A stretch of DNA of 64,000 nt from Hymenobacter sp. DG01 (GTDB lineage Bacteria; Bacteroidota; Bacteroidia; Cytophagales; Hymenobacteraceae), in the NCBI RefSeq assembly GCF_006352025.1, contig NZ_CP040936.1, forward strand, positions 2,666,001 through 2,730,000, in the 5' to 3' direction. Below the pieces are notes generated by a model. The model worked only from the letters and a program-made list of their open reading frames with translations, had not been told where the DNA came from and ran no database searches. The translations under genes were made by a program, and so were the position numbers. Shown here piece after piece: positions 8,600 through 18,099 of the stretch (position 1 is the stretch's first letter; the number at the start of each line of letters is the position of its first letter).

Positions 8600-9601
8600 A
8601 TGCCCCCCGTGCCCCCTGCCTTCCTGCCTACCCCGGCCCTGCCCCGCGACCTGCCGGTGTGGGAGCACGCGGCAGCCTGCCTGCGCGGGCAGGTGGGGGT
8701 AGTGCTGCTGTGCGTGCTTCAGAGTGAGGGCAGCAGCCCCGGCCGGCAGGGCTTCAAGATGGCCGTAACGGCTACGGAGCTGGTCGGCTCCATTGGGGGC
8801 GGCATCATGGAGCACAAATTTGTGGAGCTGGCGCGCAGTATGGCAGGGAAAGACGTGGCCAGCCCGGCCCTGCGCCACCAGGTTCACCGCAAGGAAGCCG
8901 CCACCGACCGCTCGGGCCTGATTTGCTCCGGCGAGCAGTGGGTGCTGGTTTTTCCGCTGAGCCCCCACCATTTACCCACGGTGGAGGCTATTGGGCAGGC
9001 GCTGCGGACCCACGCGGGCGGCGCGCTGCGGCTCTCGGCAGCGCAGGGGCTGCAACTGCTGCCCGCCGCTACGGGCTACTCGTTTCGCTCCGGCCCGGTG
9101 TGGGAATATACCGAGCGCCTGGGCTTCCGGGACCAGGTCACGATTGTAGGCGGCGGGCACGTAGGGCTGGCTTTGTCACGGGTGCTGGCCCTGCTGGATG
9201 TGGAACTGACCGTGCTCGACGACCGGCCTGACCTGAACACGCATCAGCTTAACCCCTACGCCCACCACAAGCGCACGGTAGCCTACGACACCCTGGCCCA
9301 AGAAATTCCGCCGGGGCCCCATCAATACGTTATCCTGATGAGCTTTGGCTACCGCACCGATCTGCTGGCCCTGCGGCAGCTGCTGACCCACCCGGTGCGC
9401 TACCTAGGCGTGATGGGCAGCGCGGCCAAAATCCGGGAACTGCTGGCCACGTTGCGGGCCGAGGGGGCTACGGAGCAGCAGCTGGCGCGGGTGCGGGCCC
9501 CCATCGGTTTGCCCATCCATAGCCGCACCCCCGAGGAAATAGCCATCAGCATTGCCGCTGAGCTGATTCAGGAGCGCAACCGGCCGGAGCAGCGCGGGTA
9601 G
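8600..9601 (+). CDS. xdhC: XdhC-family molybdenum cofactor maturation protein
   Basis: 333 residues with an N-terminal XdhC/CoxI domain (SIGGGIMEHKFVELAR near residue 60) and a C-terminal Rossmann domain starting VTIVGGGHVGLALSRVL, then LMSFGYRTDL, YLGVMGSAAKI and IGLPIHSRTPEEIAISI. Family members bind Mo-cofactor, help insert the terminal sulfido ligand and hand the cofactor to xanthine dehydrogenase. The open frame begins at a TTG two codons upstream; ATG at 8600 is chosen. It sits 40 nt after the small membrane protein and ends 24 nt before a convergent lipoprotein gene, so it is the last gene of the xdh transcription unit. Confidence 0.9.
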   Translation: MPPVPPAFLPTPALPRDLPVWEHAAACLRGQVGVVLLCVLQSEGSSPGRQGFKMAVTATELVGSIGGGIMEHKFVELARSMAGKDVASPALRHQVHRKEAATDRSGLICSGEQWVLVFPLSPHHLPTVEAIGQALRTHAGGALRLSAAQGLQLLPAATGYSFRSGPVWEYTERLGFRDQVTIVGGGHVGLALSRVLALLDVELTVLDDRPDLNTHQLNPYAHHKRTVAYDTLAQEIPPGPHQYVILMSFGYRTDLLALRQLLTHPVRYLGVMGSAAKIRELLATLRAEGATEQQLARVRAPIGLPIHSRTPEEIAISIAAELIQERNRPEQRG

Positions 9602-9625
9602 AGCCGGGCTGCCCAACCGCGCCGC

Positions 9626-10237
9626 TTAGTTGCCTTGCTCTTCGGAAGAGGGCGGGTTGTTGCCTTGCAGAAAGCCTTCGGTGAAGACGTGGTACTGGTC
9701 GAAGATGGAGCGCACGGAGCGGCGCAGCACTACCTCTCCCTGCGGCCCCGAAGGCACGCTCACCCCAGAGGCGTACCCGTTCCAGACGGCGCGGTTGGTG
9801 CGGTTATCAATGAGGGTAACCAGCAGCGTGCCTTCCGCCAGCAGCAGCCGCACGGGCTGGTAGCCCTGGCGGGCATCGGCGGGCGTGTCCTCATCCTCGG
9901 TGCTGCCGTTTTTCACCCACTTCGAGAAGTCGTCCTGGCTGTAGCCGCGGAAACGCATGTCGCCCTCGAACAGGCGGAAGTTCACCAGCAGATCGGGGCG
10001 GCGCCGGGAGGAGCGGTAGCCCTGGATTTTCAGGCGGGTCCGGATAGCGTCGCGCACGGCCTCACCCAGGCGGCTGGTATCGGAGTTGATGCCTTCGCCG
10101 CTGATAAACTCGTAGGTGCGGTAGCGCCGAAACTGGCCGGCGTAGCTGTAATCGGATTCCACCCGCGCCTCGCGCGACATCAGGCACCCGGACAGCAACA
10201 GGCCGCCGCTGGCCAGCAGGGTAGAGAGCAATTTCAT
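9626..10237 (-). CDS. DUF4136-family lipoprotein
   Basis: 203 residues with signal peptide and lipobox LLSGC (lipidated Cys18). The mature part begins with the DUF4136-like pattern of a short strand then YRTYEFISGEG, and later DLLVNFRLFEGD and LLVTLIDNRTNRAVWNGYA, which fits the family of small envelope lipoproteins with this domain. Molecular function of the family is unknown. It is convergent with xdhC and is last in a possible minus-strand group with the GNAT and ABC genes, separated from the GNAT gene by about 130 bp. Confidence 0.8.
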   Translation of the reverse strand: MKLLSTLLASGGLLLSGCLMSREARVESDYSYAGQFRRYRTYEFISGEGINSDTSRLGEAVRDAIRTRLKIQGYRSSRRRPDLLVNFRLFEGDMRFRGYSQDDFSKWVKNGSTEDEDTPADARQGYQPVRLLLAEGTLLVTLIDNRTNRAVWNGYASGVSVPSGPQGEVVLRRSVRSIFDQYHVFTEGFLQGNNPPSSEEQGN

Positions 10238-10368
10238 AGGCCCGGAAGGATTAGGAGGATGACGTTCCTAAAATACGAAACCTAGTGTGCTTTGGGCCTG
10301 CTAGTTAGAGGTAAAATTATGATACTTCTCCGTACCCCCCGCCAGCATGAAATTGGGCCCTTTTCCGC

Positions 10369-10821
10369 CTACAAAAACTGCTTTTCCAGCACCAGCGTCA
10401 GGCCCCTACCCCCCTGCACCGTCCCAACGATATCAAACCCGAAGCGCAGGTTGAGTATCAGCATGGCTCGCCAGCGGTTGAAGGTTTGGGTGCGGATGCT
10501 TCGGTAGCCATTTGCCGTGCACCAGGCGTGCTGCCGCCGCATCAGTTCAGCCCCCAGGCCCTGGCCCCGCCGGGCAGGGTGTACCCCACCCAGCCAGCTA
10601 TAGTAATTCCCGGGCTTCCGCTCGTAACCCAGCTTACAGGCTACAAGCTTGCCCCCGGCAAAGGCCAGCCACGCCTGCACCGGCTGCTTGCTTTGCTGGT
10701 AGCGCAGGTCGGCGGCAAACCCGGCCGCGTCATCTTCCAGCACTTCGGCCAAAAGTTGGGGTAGGGCATCAAAGGAGGCATCGGTGGGCAGCTCCGCCCA
10801 GAAAATGTATTCAACGGACAT
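10369..10821 (-). CDS. GNAT-family N-acetyltransferase
   Basis: 150 residues with the GNAT acetyl-CoA binding signature GVHPARRGQGLGAELMRRQH near residues 78-98, followed by the C-terminal NLRFGFDIVGTVQGGRGLTLVLEK strand-turn region split over the end of the fold. Such enzymes transfer an acyl group to an amine on a small molecule or protein; the acceptor cannot be predicted here. The start codon at 10821 is 32 nt after the ABC transporter stop, so the two genes are probably co-transcribed. Length is typical of the family and no membrane segment is visible. Confidence 0.85.
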   Translation of the reverse strand: MSVEYIFWAELPTDASFDALPQLLAEVLEDDAAGFAADLRYQQSKQPVQAWLAFAGGKLVACKLGYERKPGNYYSWLGGVHPARRGQGLGAELMRRQHAWCTANGYRSIRTQTFNRWRAMLILNLRFGFDIVGTVQGGRGLTLVLEKQFL

Positions 10822-10853
10822 GCGCCCAAGATAGGCGCGGGCCTGCTACCCTC

Positions 10854-12731
10854 CTACTGATACCCGGCGGCCTGCAGCTGAAACAGCTCGGCGTAGCGGC
10901 CACCGCGGGCCAGCAACTCAGGATGACTCCCGATTTCCACGAACTGCCCGTTTTCGATGACCAGAATCCGGTCGGCCATGCGCACGGTGCTGAAGCGGTG
11001 CGAGATGAGCACGGCAGTTTTGCCCTGGGTCAGGTCCTTGAAACGCTGAAATACCTCGTATTCGGCGCGGGCATCGAGGGCAGCGGTGGGCTCATCGAGG
11101 ATGAGCAGCTGGGCGTCGCGCATGTAGGCGCGGCCGAGGGCTATCTTCTGCCATTCGCCCCCACTCAGGTCCACGCCCCCATTGAAGCGCCGGCCAATCA
11201 TCTGCTCGTAACCCTGGGGTAGCTTGGCAATAACCGAGTCGGCGAGGCTTTGGGCGGCGGCCTGCTCAATGCGGGGTTGGTTGTCTTTCTGCTCGATGCG
11301 GCCCACAGCCAGGTTCTGTCCCGCCGGCAGCTGGAAGCGCACGAAATCCTGAAAAATCACTCCAATCTCCTGGCGCAGCTCGGCGGGGTCGTACTCGCGC
11401 AAATCATGGCCATCCAGCAGAATGTGGCCCTCGGTGGGGTCGTAGAGGCGGGCCAGCAGTTTCACGAGGGTAGTCTTGCCGGCGCCGTTTTCGCCCACTA
11501 GCGCCAATTTCTCGCCGGCCTGCAGCGTGAAGTTGAGGTTACGCAGGGCCCACTTCTCGGCATTGCGGTACTTGAATCCCACATTATCGAACCTGAACCC
11601 TTCCCGGATAGGCCTTGGAAACGGCCGCACCGGCTGCGCCTCGTCGCGGCGGATACGGGGCTGCAGGTGGAAGAAGTCAAAGAAATCCTGCAGGTACAAG
11701 GCGCCCTCGGCCACGGCGCTAAACCGGCTCAGAATACCTTCCAGCAAGCCTCGCATCCGACCAAAGGAACCGGCCAGAAACGTAAGCTGTCCAATGCTCA
11801 CCTGCCCGCGCACGGCTTGGCTGATGATATACACGTAGGCAGCGTAGTAACCGGCCGCGCCCACCGCTGCGAAGAACGTACCCCAGCCCGCCCGCCGAAT
11901 CACGAGCGACCTATTCTGCTGGTAAAACTCGTCGGAAAGGGTCCGGAACCGGTCAATCAGAAAGCCCGACAGCCCGAAAATCTTGACTTCCTTGGCCGTT
12001 TCATCGGAGGCGCCGGTTTGGCGCAGGTAGTCCAGCTCGCGCCGCTCGGGCGTCCAGCCGTGCACCAGGGAGTAGCTGCGCTCATTGAAGTGCGACTCGC
12101 CCAGGAAGGCCGGCACCACCGCCACCAGCAGCAACAGCAGCAGCCACGGGTTAAACGCTACCAGGCCCACGGCCAGAAACACCATGGTAATAAAGTCCTG
12201 GGCCTGGCTGAGCACCTGAGCCATGAGCACGGTGCGCGAAAGGGTCTGGCGGCGCGCCCGCTCCAGCTTATCGTAAAAAGCGCTGTCCTCGAACTGGTCT
12301 AGGTCCAGCTCGGCGGCGTGCTGCATGAGGCGCACCGAGGTCTGGTTGGCAAACAGGTCGCCCAGCAATGAGTCGAGCAGGGCCACACCCCTACCCAGGG
12401 CATCGGACAGAATGGCCAGGCCAAACTCCAGGGCCACCAGCGTCAGCACCGGCGTGAGCAGGCGCTCCGCCGCGGGTTGGCGACTGAGCTGCACCACCGT
12501 ATCGAGGATGAGTTGCCCGACATAAAGCATAGCTACCGGCAGGGCCGCCCGCAGCAGGCGGAGCGCCACATTGCCCAGCGTCAGGGCGGGGCTGGTCTGC
12601 CAGATCAGGCGCAGAAACTCCGGCAGATTTTTGAGGGCCGAAAACCGCTCCCGCACCGTCAGGGCAGGCTTGCCATCGGGACGGGGCTTCTTGGCAGAAA
12701 TGGTAGAGAAGAAGGAATCAGAACGAGCCAT
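10854..12731 (-). CDS. ABC transporter, fused permease and ATPase
   Basis: A 625-residue half-transporter of exporter type. The N-terminal half carries the transmembrane domain (hydrophobic segments from about residue 45 to 330). The C-terminal nucleotide-binding domain has Walker A GENGAGKTTL, signature LSGGEWQKIALGR, Walker B LLILDEPTAALD and the H-loop ISHRFS. It should act as a homodimer exporting a lipid, peptide or drug; the substrate is not evident. The open frame reaches 12830, but the added N-terminal sequence is arginine- and cysteine-rich and not exporter-like, so ATG at 12731 is preferred. The GNAT gene follows within 33 nt. Confidence 0.92.
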   Translation of the reverse strand: MARSDSFFSTISAKKPRPDGKPALTVRERFSALKNLPEFLRLIWQTSPALTLGNVALRLLRAALPVAMLYVGQLILDTVVQLSRQPAAERLLTPVLTLVALEFGLAILSDALGRGVALLDSLLGDLFANQTSVRLMQHAAELDLDQFEDSAFYDKLERARRQTLSRTVLMAQVLSQAQDFITMVFLAVGLVAFNPWLLLLLLVAVVPAFLGESHFNERSYSLVHGWTPERRELDYLRQTGASDETAKEVKIFGLSGFLIDRFRTLSDEFYQQNRSLVIRRAGWGTFFAAVGAAGYYAAYVYIISQAVRGQVSIGQLTFLAGSFGRMRGLLEGILSRFSAVAEGALYLQDFFDFFHLQPRIRRDEAQPVRPFPRPIREGFRFDNVGFKYRNAEKWALRNLNFTLQAGEKLALVGENGAGKTTLVKLLARLYDPTEGHILLDGHDLREYDPAELRQEIGVIFQDFVRFQLPAGQNLAVGRIEQKDNQPRIEQAAAQSLADSVIAKLPQGYEQMIGRRFNGGVDLSGGEWQKIALGRAYMRDAQLLILDEPTAALDARAEYEVFQRFKDLTQGKTAVLISHRFSTVRMADRILVIENGQFVEIGSHPELLARGGRYAELFQLQAAGYQ

Positions 12732-12848
12732 ACCCCAGCTATACGGCACACTTCGGGCCGGAGTGCGCCGGCCGCCGTTTTGGCAGAGCAGAGGGGGTAG
12801 TAAATAGCGGCCGAGCAAGCAATAGGGCAAGCCAGGCCTGCCCTACCC

Positions 12849-13109
12849 CTACGCATTCATAATCTTGCCCTGGTTGTCCCAGTGGCTGTGCTTAACAGCC
12901 ATGCTGCCCGGCTCGCGCTTGATGGTGCGCGTAAACCGCTCGCCTACAATCTTGCCATCGGGACGGCGCTTCCCGAAAAACAGGGTTACGGGCTCCCCAT
13001 TTTCGTTGGTCAGGAAGGTGATGTCATAGCCCTTGAACACGTCATTGATCGTGGCCTTGGGCTCGTAAATCTTGCTGAGTTTTTTGTCTAGTTCGTGGTG
13101 CAATGGCAT
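12849..13109 (-). CDS. Small hypothetical protein
   Basis: An 86-residue soluble protein with a balanced charged composition (FKGYDITFLTNENGEP, FFGKRRPDGKIVGERFTR). It looks like a compact beta fold, and its codon use matches the surrounding genes, which supports it being real. No motif identifies a function. It starts at an ATG, is transcribed toward the ABC transporter with a 117-bp gap, and is divergent from the coiled-coil membrane protein. Confidence 0.65.
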   Translation of the reverse strand: MPLHHELDKKLSKIYEPKATINDVFKGYDITFLTNENGEPVTLFFGKRRPDGKIVGERFTRTIKREPGSMAVKHSHWDNQGKIMNA

Positions 13110-13308
13110 GATGACTTCGGGTTGGGTGCAGGGGTAGTGTACGGCCGGTTTTGGCGGGAGGTATAGCGTTGAGCTGCTCCAGGGAGCGCCGCGGCCGAAT
13201 TACCGCGTACTGCTGGTATGCCGAAGAGCGTTACTTTACGGCACCAATTCTTCCTTGTGCGTACATATCCGTTGGGCTTGCGCAGGTAGCGGCCCGTTTG
13301 CACTCCCT

Positions 13309-14874
13309 ATGCTGCATAGCATCCCGTTTTCTGCCTTCGATGACACCACCCGCCAGGCTCAGTACGTAGCTGTACAGGCTGCCCTGGAAGCCGAGCCCAC
13401 CGCCTTCCCGACGTTGCTGCTCAGCAACTTTGAGGTGGAAGGCGAGGTAGTAGATGCCTTGGTAGTGCGCCCTCACAGCATCACGGTGCTGCTCTTTGTG
13501 CCGGAAGGTGGCCTGCTCGACATTCCCAATCAGCAGGACGGGGCCTGGCAGCTGGGCGCCTACACCCTGCACGGCGATGATCACGCCGCTAACCCCCTCG
13601 AGCAGTTTCTGCGGCAGCAGGAAGCTGTGGCGAGGTGGCTCAGCGCCCAGCTCACTTCCGCGCAGGTGCAGCCGGAGCTGATTACCGGAGTGGTGCTATT
13701 TGCCGGTCCCGTGCAGTTCGGGCCGGGAGTGGAAACCTACCTGCGCCGCCAGCCCGGGGCCGAAAACTTCCAACTGCTGGCTGATCTGCACCAACTGCCG
13801 CGCCGCCTGCGCCAGCTCAGCAACCCCGAAATCGACCTTCCCGCTGATGCGCTGCTGACCTGGGCCCAAACCCTTGCCGACACGCCGGCGCCCCCCTACC
13901 CCTCCGCCGAGCCTGAACCCGACGGTGGCAGCTACTGGGAGGAAAAAGCACGCAAACTGTGGCGCTGGCTGGGGGCCGAGGACATTCCGCACGACGCGCC
14001 TTACGGCTCGGCGGCTGAGGCCGTGGCCGCCAGTGAGCAGGAAATGCACCGCCTGGAGCAGCTCAGCCAACAGGTACGCACTGAGCTGGCCCAGCAGCGC
14101 CAGGAAATGGAAGCCCGTGAGGCTGAGCGGGAGCGAAGCATCGAGCAGCTGCGGGCCCAGCTCACGCAGGCACCCGGCCCGGCCGCCGAGGTAGCCGCCC
14201 TACAGGCCCGCCTGGCTGCCGAAACCCAGGAGAAAAACCGCCTGGAAGAAGCCATTCGGGCGGCCCAGCAGGAGTCGGCGGTGCGTAACCAGGAGCTGGA
14301 CGCGCGTATTCAGCAGCTAAGCCACCTGATTCAGCAGCTGCAGCGCCAGCCCGAGCCGGTGGCTGCCGCTACCCCCGCCGCGCCGGTGACTCGGCCCACA
14401 CCTGCGGCAACTGCCCCCGCTAAGCCTCCGGTGCGCAATACGTCGGTGCCCCCTACCCGCCCGGCGGCCGGCAACCTGCTTCCCCGCGACTCCTGGCGTA
14501 TTAAGTGGCCGCGGGTGCTGCTGGTGATAGTAGGCATTTGCGGCATAGGCGGGGCCGTGTGGGGAGTGGCGCGCTTTGTCAGCACCCACTTCGCGGCGGC
14601 TTCTGCTCCCACCCGCCAGGCCCCGAATGAAGAGCCGGAAGCCGAAGAGGAAACCGCCCAGGCCCCTTCCCTCACCGACATCCAGCCCGACACCCTGCTG
14701 GTTGAGGAAGAAACCCCTACCCCCGAGTCGGCTACCAACCCCACACCAACGCCTGCAGCTACCCAATCTGACAGCGCCGATCAGGATGCTGACTTATATA
14801 AGACCGACGAAGAAGGAACGGATACAGAAACCACCGACTCAGCCGCAGTTGAAAATCAGGTTCCCGATAAGTAG
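13309..14874 (+). CDS. NERD-like, coiled-coil, single-pass membrane protein
   Basis: 521 residues in four parts. Residues 1-190 resemble a diverged NERD nuclease-related fold (a GEVVDALVV strand, NPLEQFLRQQEAVARWL helix, ITGVVLFAGPV strand), but the acidic/lysine catalytic pattern of active NERD domains is not evident. Residues about 225-355 form a long Gln/Glu/Arg-rich coiled coil. One hydrophobic segment lies at about 400-421 (VLLVIVGICGIGGAVWG). The tail is acidic and rich in Pro, Thr and Glu. The ATG at 13309 is preferred over an upstream TTG-type extension. Topology suggests a cytoplasmic N-terminus and a short exported tail. Function unknown. Confidence 0.75.
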   Translation: MLHSIPFSAFDDTTRQAQYVAVQAALEAEPTAFPTLLLSNFEVEGEVVDALVVRPHSITVLLFVPEGGLLDIPNQQDGAWQLGAYTLHGDDHAANPLEQFLRQQEAVARWLSAQLTSAQVQPELITGVVLFAGPVQFGPGVETYLRRQPGAENFQLLADLHQLPRRLRQLSNPEIDLPADALLTWAQTLADTPAPPYPSAEPEPDGGSYWEEKARKLWRWLGAEDIPHDAPYGSAAEAVAASEQEMHRLEQLSQQVRTELAQQRQEMEAREAERERSIEQLRAQLTQAPGPAAEVAALQARLAAETQEKNRLEEAIRAAQQESAVRNQELDARIQQLSHLIQQLQRQPEPVAAATPAAPVTRPTPAATAPAKPPVRNTSVPPTRPAAGNLLPRDSWRIKWPRVLLVIVGICGIGGAVWGVARFVSTHFAAASAPTRQAPNEEPEAEEETAQAPSLTDIQPDTLLVEEETPTPESATNPTPTPAATQSDSADQDADLYKTDEEGTDTETTDSAAVENQVPDK

Positions 14875-14889
14875 CCATACTACATTTGG

Positions 14890-14932
14890 CAACAAAAAAG
14901 CCCTAGCCAGTATGGTCGGGGCTTTTTTGTTG
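14890..14932. terminator. Bidirectional terminator
   Basis: A perfect 14-bp inverted repeat (14890-14903 and 14919-14932) with A- and T-runs on the two flanks, lying between the convergent ends of the coiled-coil protein gene and the catalase gene. It should stop transcription from both sides. Confidence 0.9.
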
Positions 14933-14945
14933 TTAACCGAGTTGA

Positions 14946-16637
<1,692 letters not shown>

Positions 16638-16786
16638 ACCTGATAATGTGTGAGTGATGGATGTAATACCGGCAAGGTACACCAGAGGTTAGCTCTAGTG
16701 GAGAATTTTTCTCCGAAAGAATTTTGGCATTTTACTTCCTGCTCCGCCGAAACCACGTTTTATACGCCGCCCGAAGCTTCCGGGGC

Positions 16787-16794
16787 TACCTTTG
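16787..16794 (+). promoter_or_regulatory. Bacteroidota -7 promoter element
   Basis: TACCTTTG matches the TAnnTTTG -7 consensus of Bacteroidota primary promoters. It ends six bases before the MFS ATG at 16801, so the transcript would be nearly leaderless or start elsewhere. No clear TTTG -33 box is present. Confidence 0.4.
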
Positions 16795-16800
16795 CCCTCC

Positions 16801-18012
16801 ATGTCTGCTCCCGCTGCTCCTTCCGCCACTCCTGCTACCCCCGTCTATACCATCGGCTTCTGGCTGATGTGCCTTTCGTCGCTGCTCTTTTTCATGAGCT
16901 TCAACATGCTCCTGCCCGAGCTGCCCGACTACCTCACGCGCCTGGGCGGGGCCGAGTACAAAGGCTTCATCATTGCCCTGTTTACGCTCACGGCCGGCCT
17001 TTCGCGCCCGTTCAGCGGCAAGCTGGCCGATACGGTGGGCCGCATTCCGGTAATGGTATTTGGCTCTTTGGTGTGCTTCGTGTGCGGATTTTTCTACCCC
17101 TTCACGGCCACGGTAGCGGCTTTTCTGGGGTTGCGGCTGCTGCATGGTTTCAGCACGGGCTTCAAGCCCACCGGTACCGCCGCCTTCATTGCCGACATCA
17201 TTCCGTACGCCCGCCGGGGCGAGGCTATGGGGCTGCTGGGGGTAGCCGGCTCCCTGGGCATGGCCGGCGGGCCCATGCTGGGTTCCTTCCTGGCCGAGCA
17301 GTTTTCCCTGAACACCATGTTCTACTGCTCCTCGGGCCTGGCCCTGCTGAGTTTGGTAGTGCAGGGCACCATGACGGAAACCCTGCCCCAAGCCCAACGG
17401 CAGCGCTTTAGCTGGAGCCTGCTGCGCCTGGACTGGAGCGAGGTGCTGGAGCCCCGGGTACTGAAACCGGCCCTGGTGACCTTGCTGTGCCTGTTTCCGT
17501 TCGGGGCGGTGCTCACCGTCATCCCTGACCAGAGCCGCCTGCTGGGCCTCACCCACGGCAGCAAGGGCTTGTTTTACACCTGCTACACCGGTGCCTCTTT
17601 GGTCATCCGCCTGCTGGCCGGCAACGCCTCCGATAAGTACGGCCGCGTGCCGGTGCTTATTGGCTCTTCGGCCCTGATGGCCTTTGCGCTGGTTATAATG
17701 GCCTTATCCACTTCAGTGCCCTTGTTTCTGGGCTCGGCCATTCTGTTCGGGCTGGCTACGGGCCTCAACTCCCCCACCCTCTACGCCTGGACGGTAGATT
17801 TGAGCCACCCCGAGCGCCGGGGCCGGGCTGTGGCTACCATGTACATAGCCCTCGAAGCCGGTATTGGCCTGGGCGCCTTGCTGGCGGGCTGGCTCTACGC
17901 CAATGAGCCCGCCCGCCTACCCCTTGTGCACGGCCTAAGTGCCCTAATGGTCCTGGCGGCCCTGCTCTACCTGCTGCGGCACCAGCGGGTTTCGGCCCCG
18001 GAGGTGGGGTAG
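16801..18012 (+). CDS. MFS transporter
   Basis: A 403-residue polytopic protein with about twelve hydrophobic segments and the major facilitator loop motif at residues 58-70 (GKLADTVGRIPVM) and its repeat in the second half (GNASDKYGRVPVLIG). The proton-coupled export of small molecules or drugs is typical of this branch; substrate specificity cannot be read from sequence. The ATG at 16801 is chosen over a TTG three codons upstream. It is divergent from catalase across 163 bp, which may allow shared stress control, although no operator was seen. Confidence 0.9.
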   Translation: MSAPAAPSATPATPVYTIGFWLMCLSSLLFFMSFNMLLPELPDYLTRLGGAEYKGFIIALFTLTAGLSRPFSGKLADTVGRIPVMVFGSLVCFVCGFFYPFTATVAAFLGLRLLHGFSTGFKPTGTAAFIADIIPYARRGEAMGLLGVAGSLGMAGGPMLGSFLAEQFSLNTMFYCSSGLALLSLVVQGTMTETLPQAQRQRFSWSLLRLDWSEVLEPRVLKPALVTLLCLFPFGAVLTVIPDQSRLLGLTHGSKGLFYTCYTGASLVIRLLAGNASDKYGRVPVLIGSSALMAFALVIMALSTSVPLFLGSAILFGLATGLNSPTLYAWTVDLSHPERRGRAVATMYIALEAGIGLGALLAGWLYANEPARLPLVHGLSALMVLAALLYLLRHQRVSAPEVG

Positions 18013-18099
18013 GACTTGGCAGCTCAACAGCTTTTCAATAGCTTTACTGTTGTGCTACCCCGGGTAGCCGCTTATCCGAAGCCGTTTATTATTGGTTTG

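Noticed and set aside
16638..16800. Possible peroxide-responsive operator between catalase and MFS
   Set aside because: I saw no convincing OxyR or PerR palindrome; the only repeat is a short GAGAA..TTCTC near 16700.
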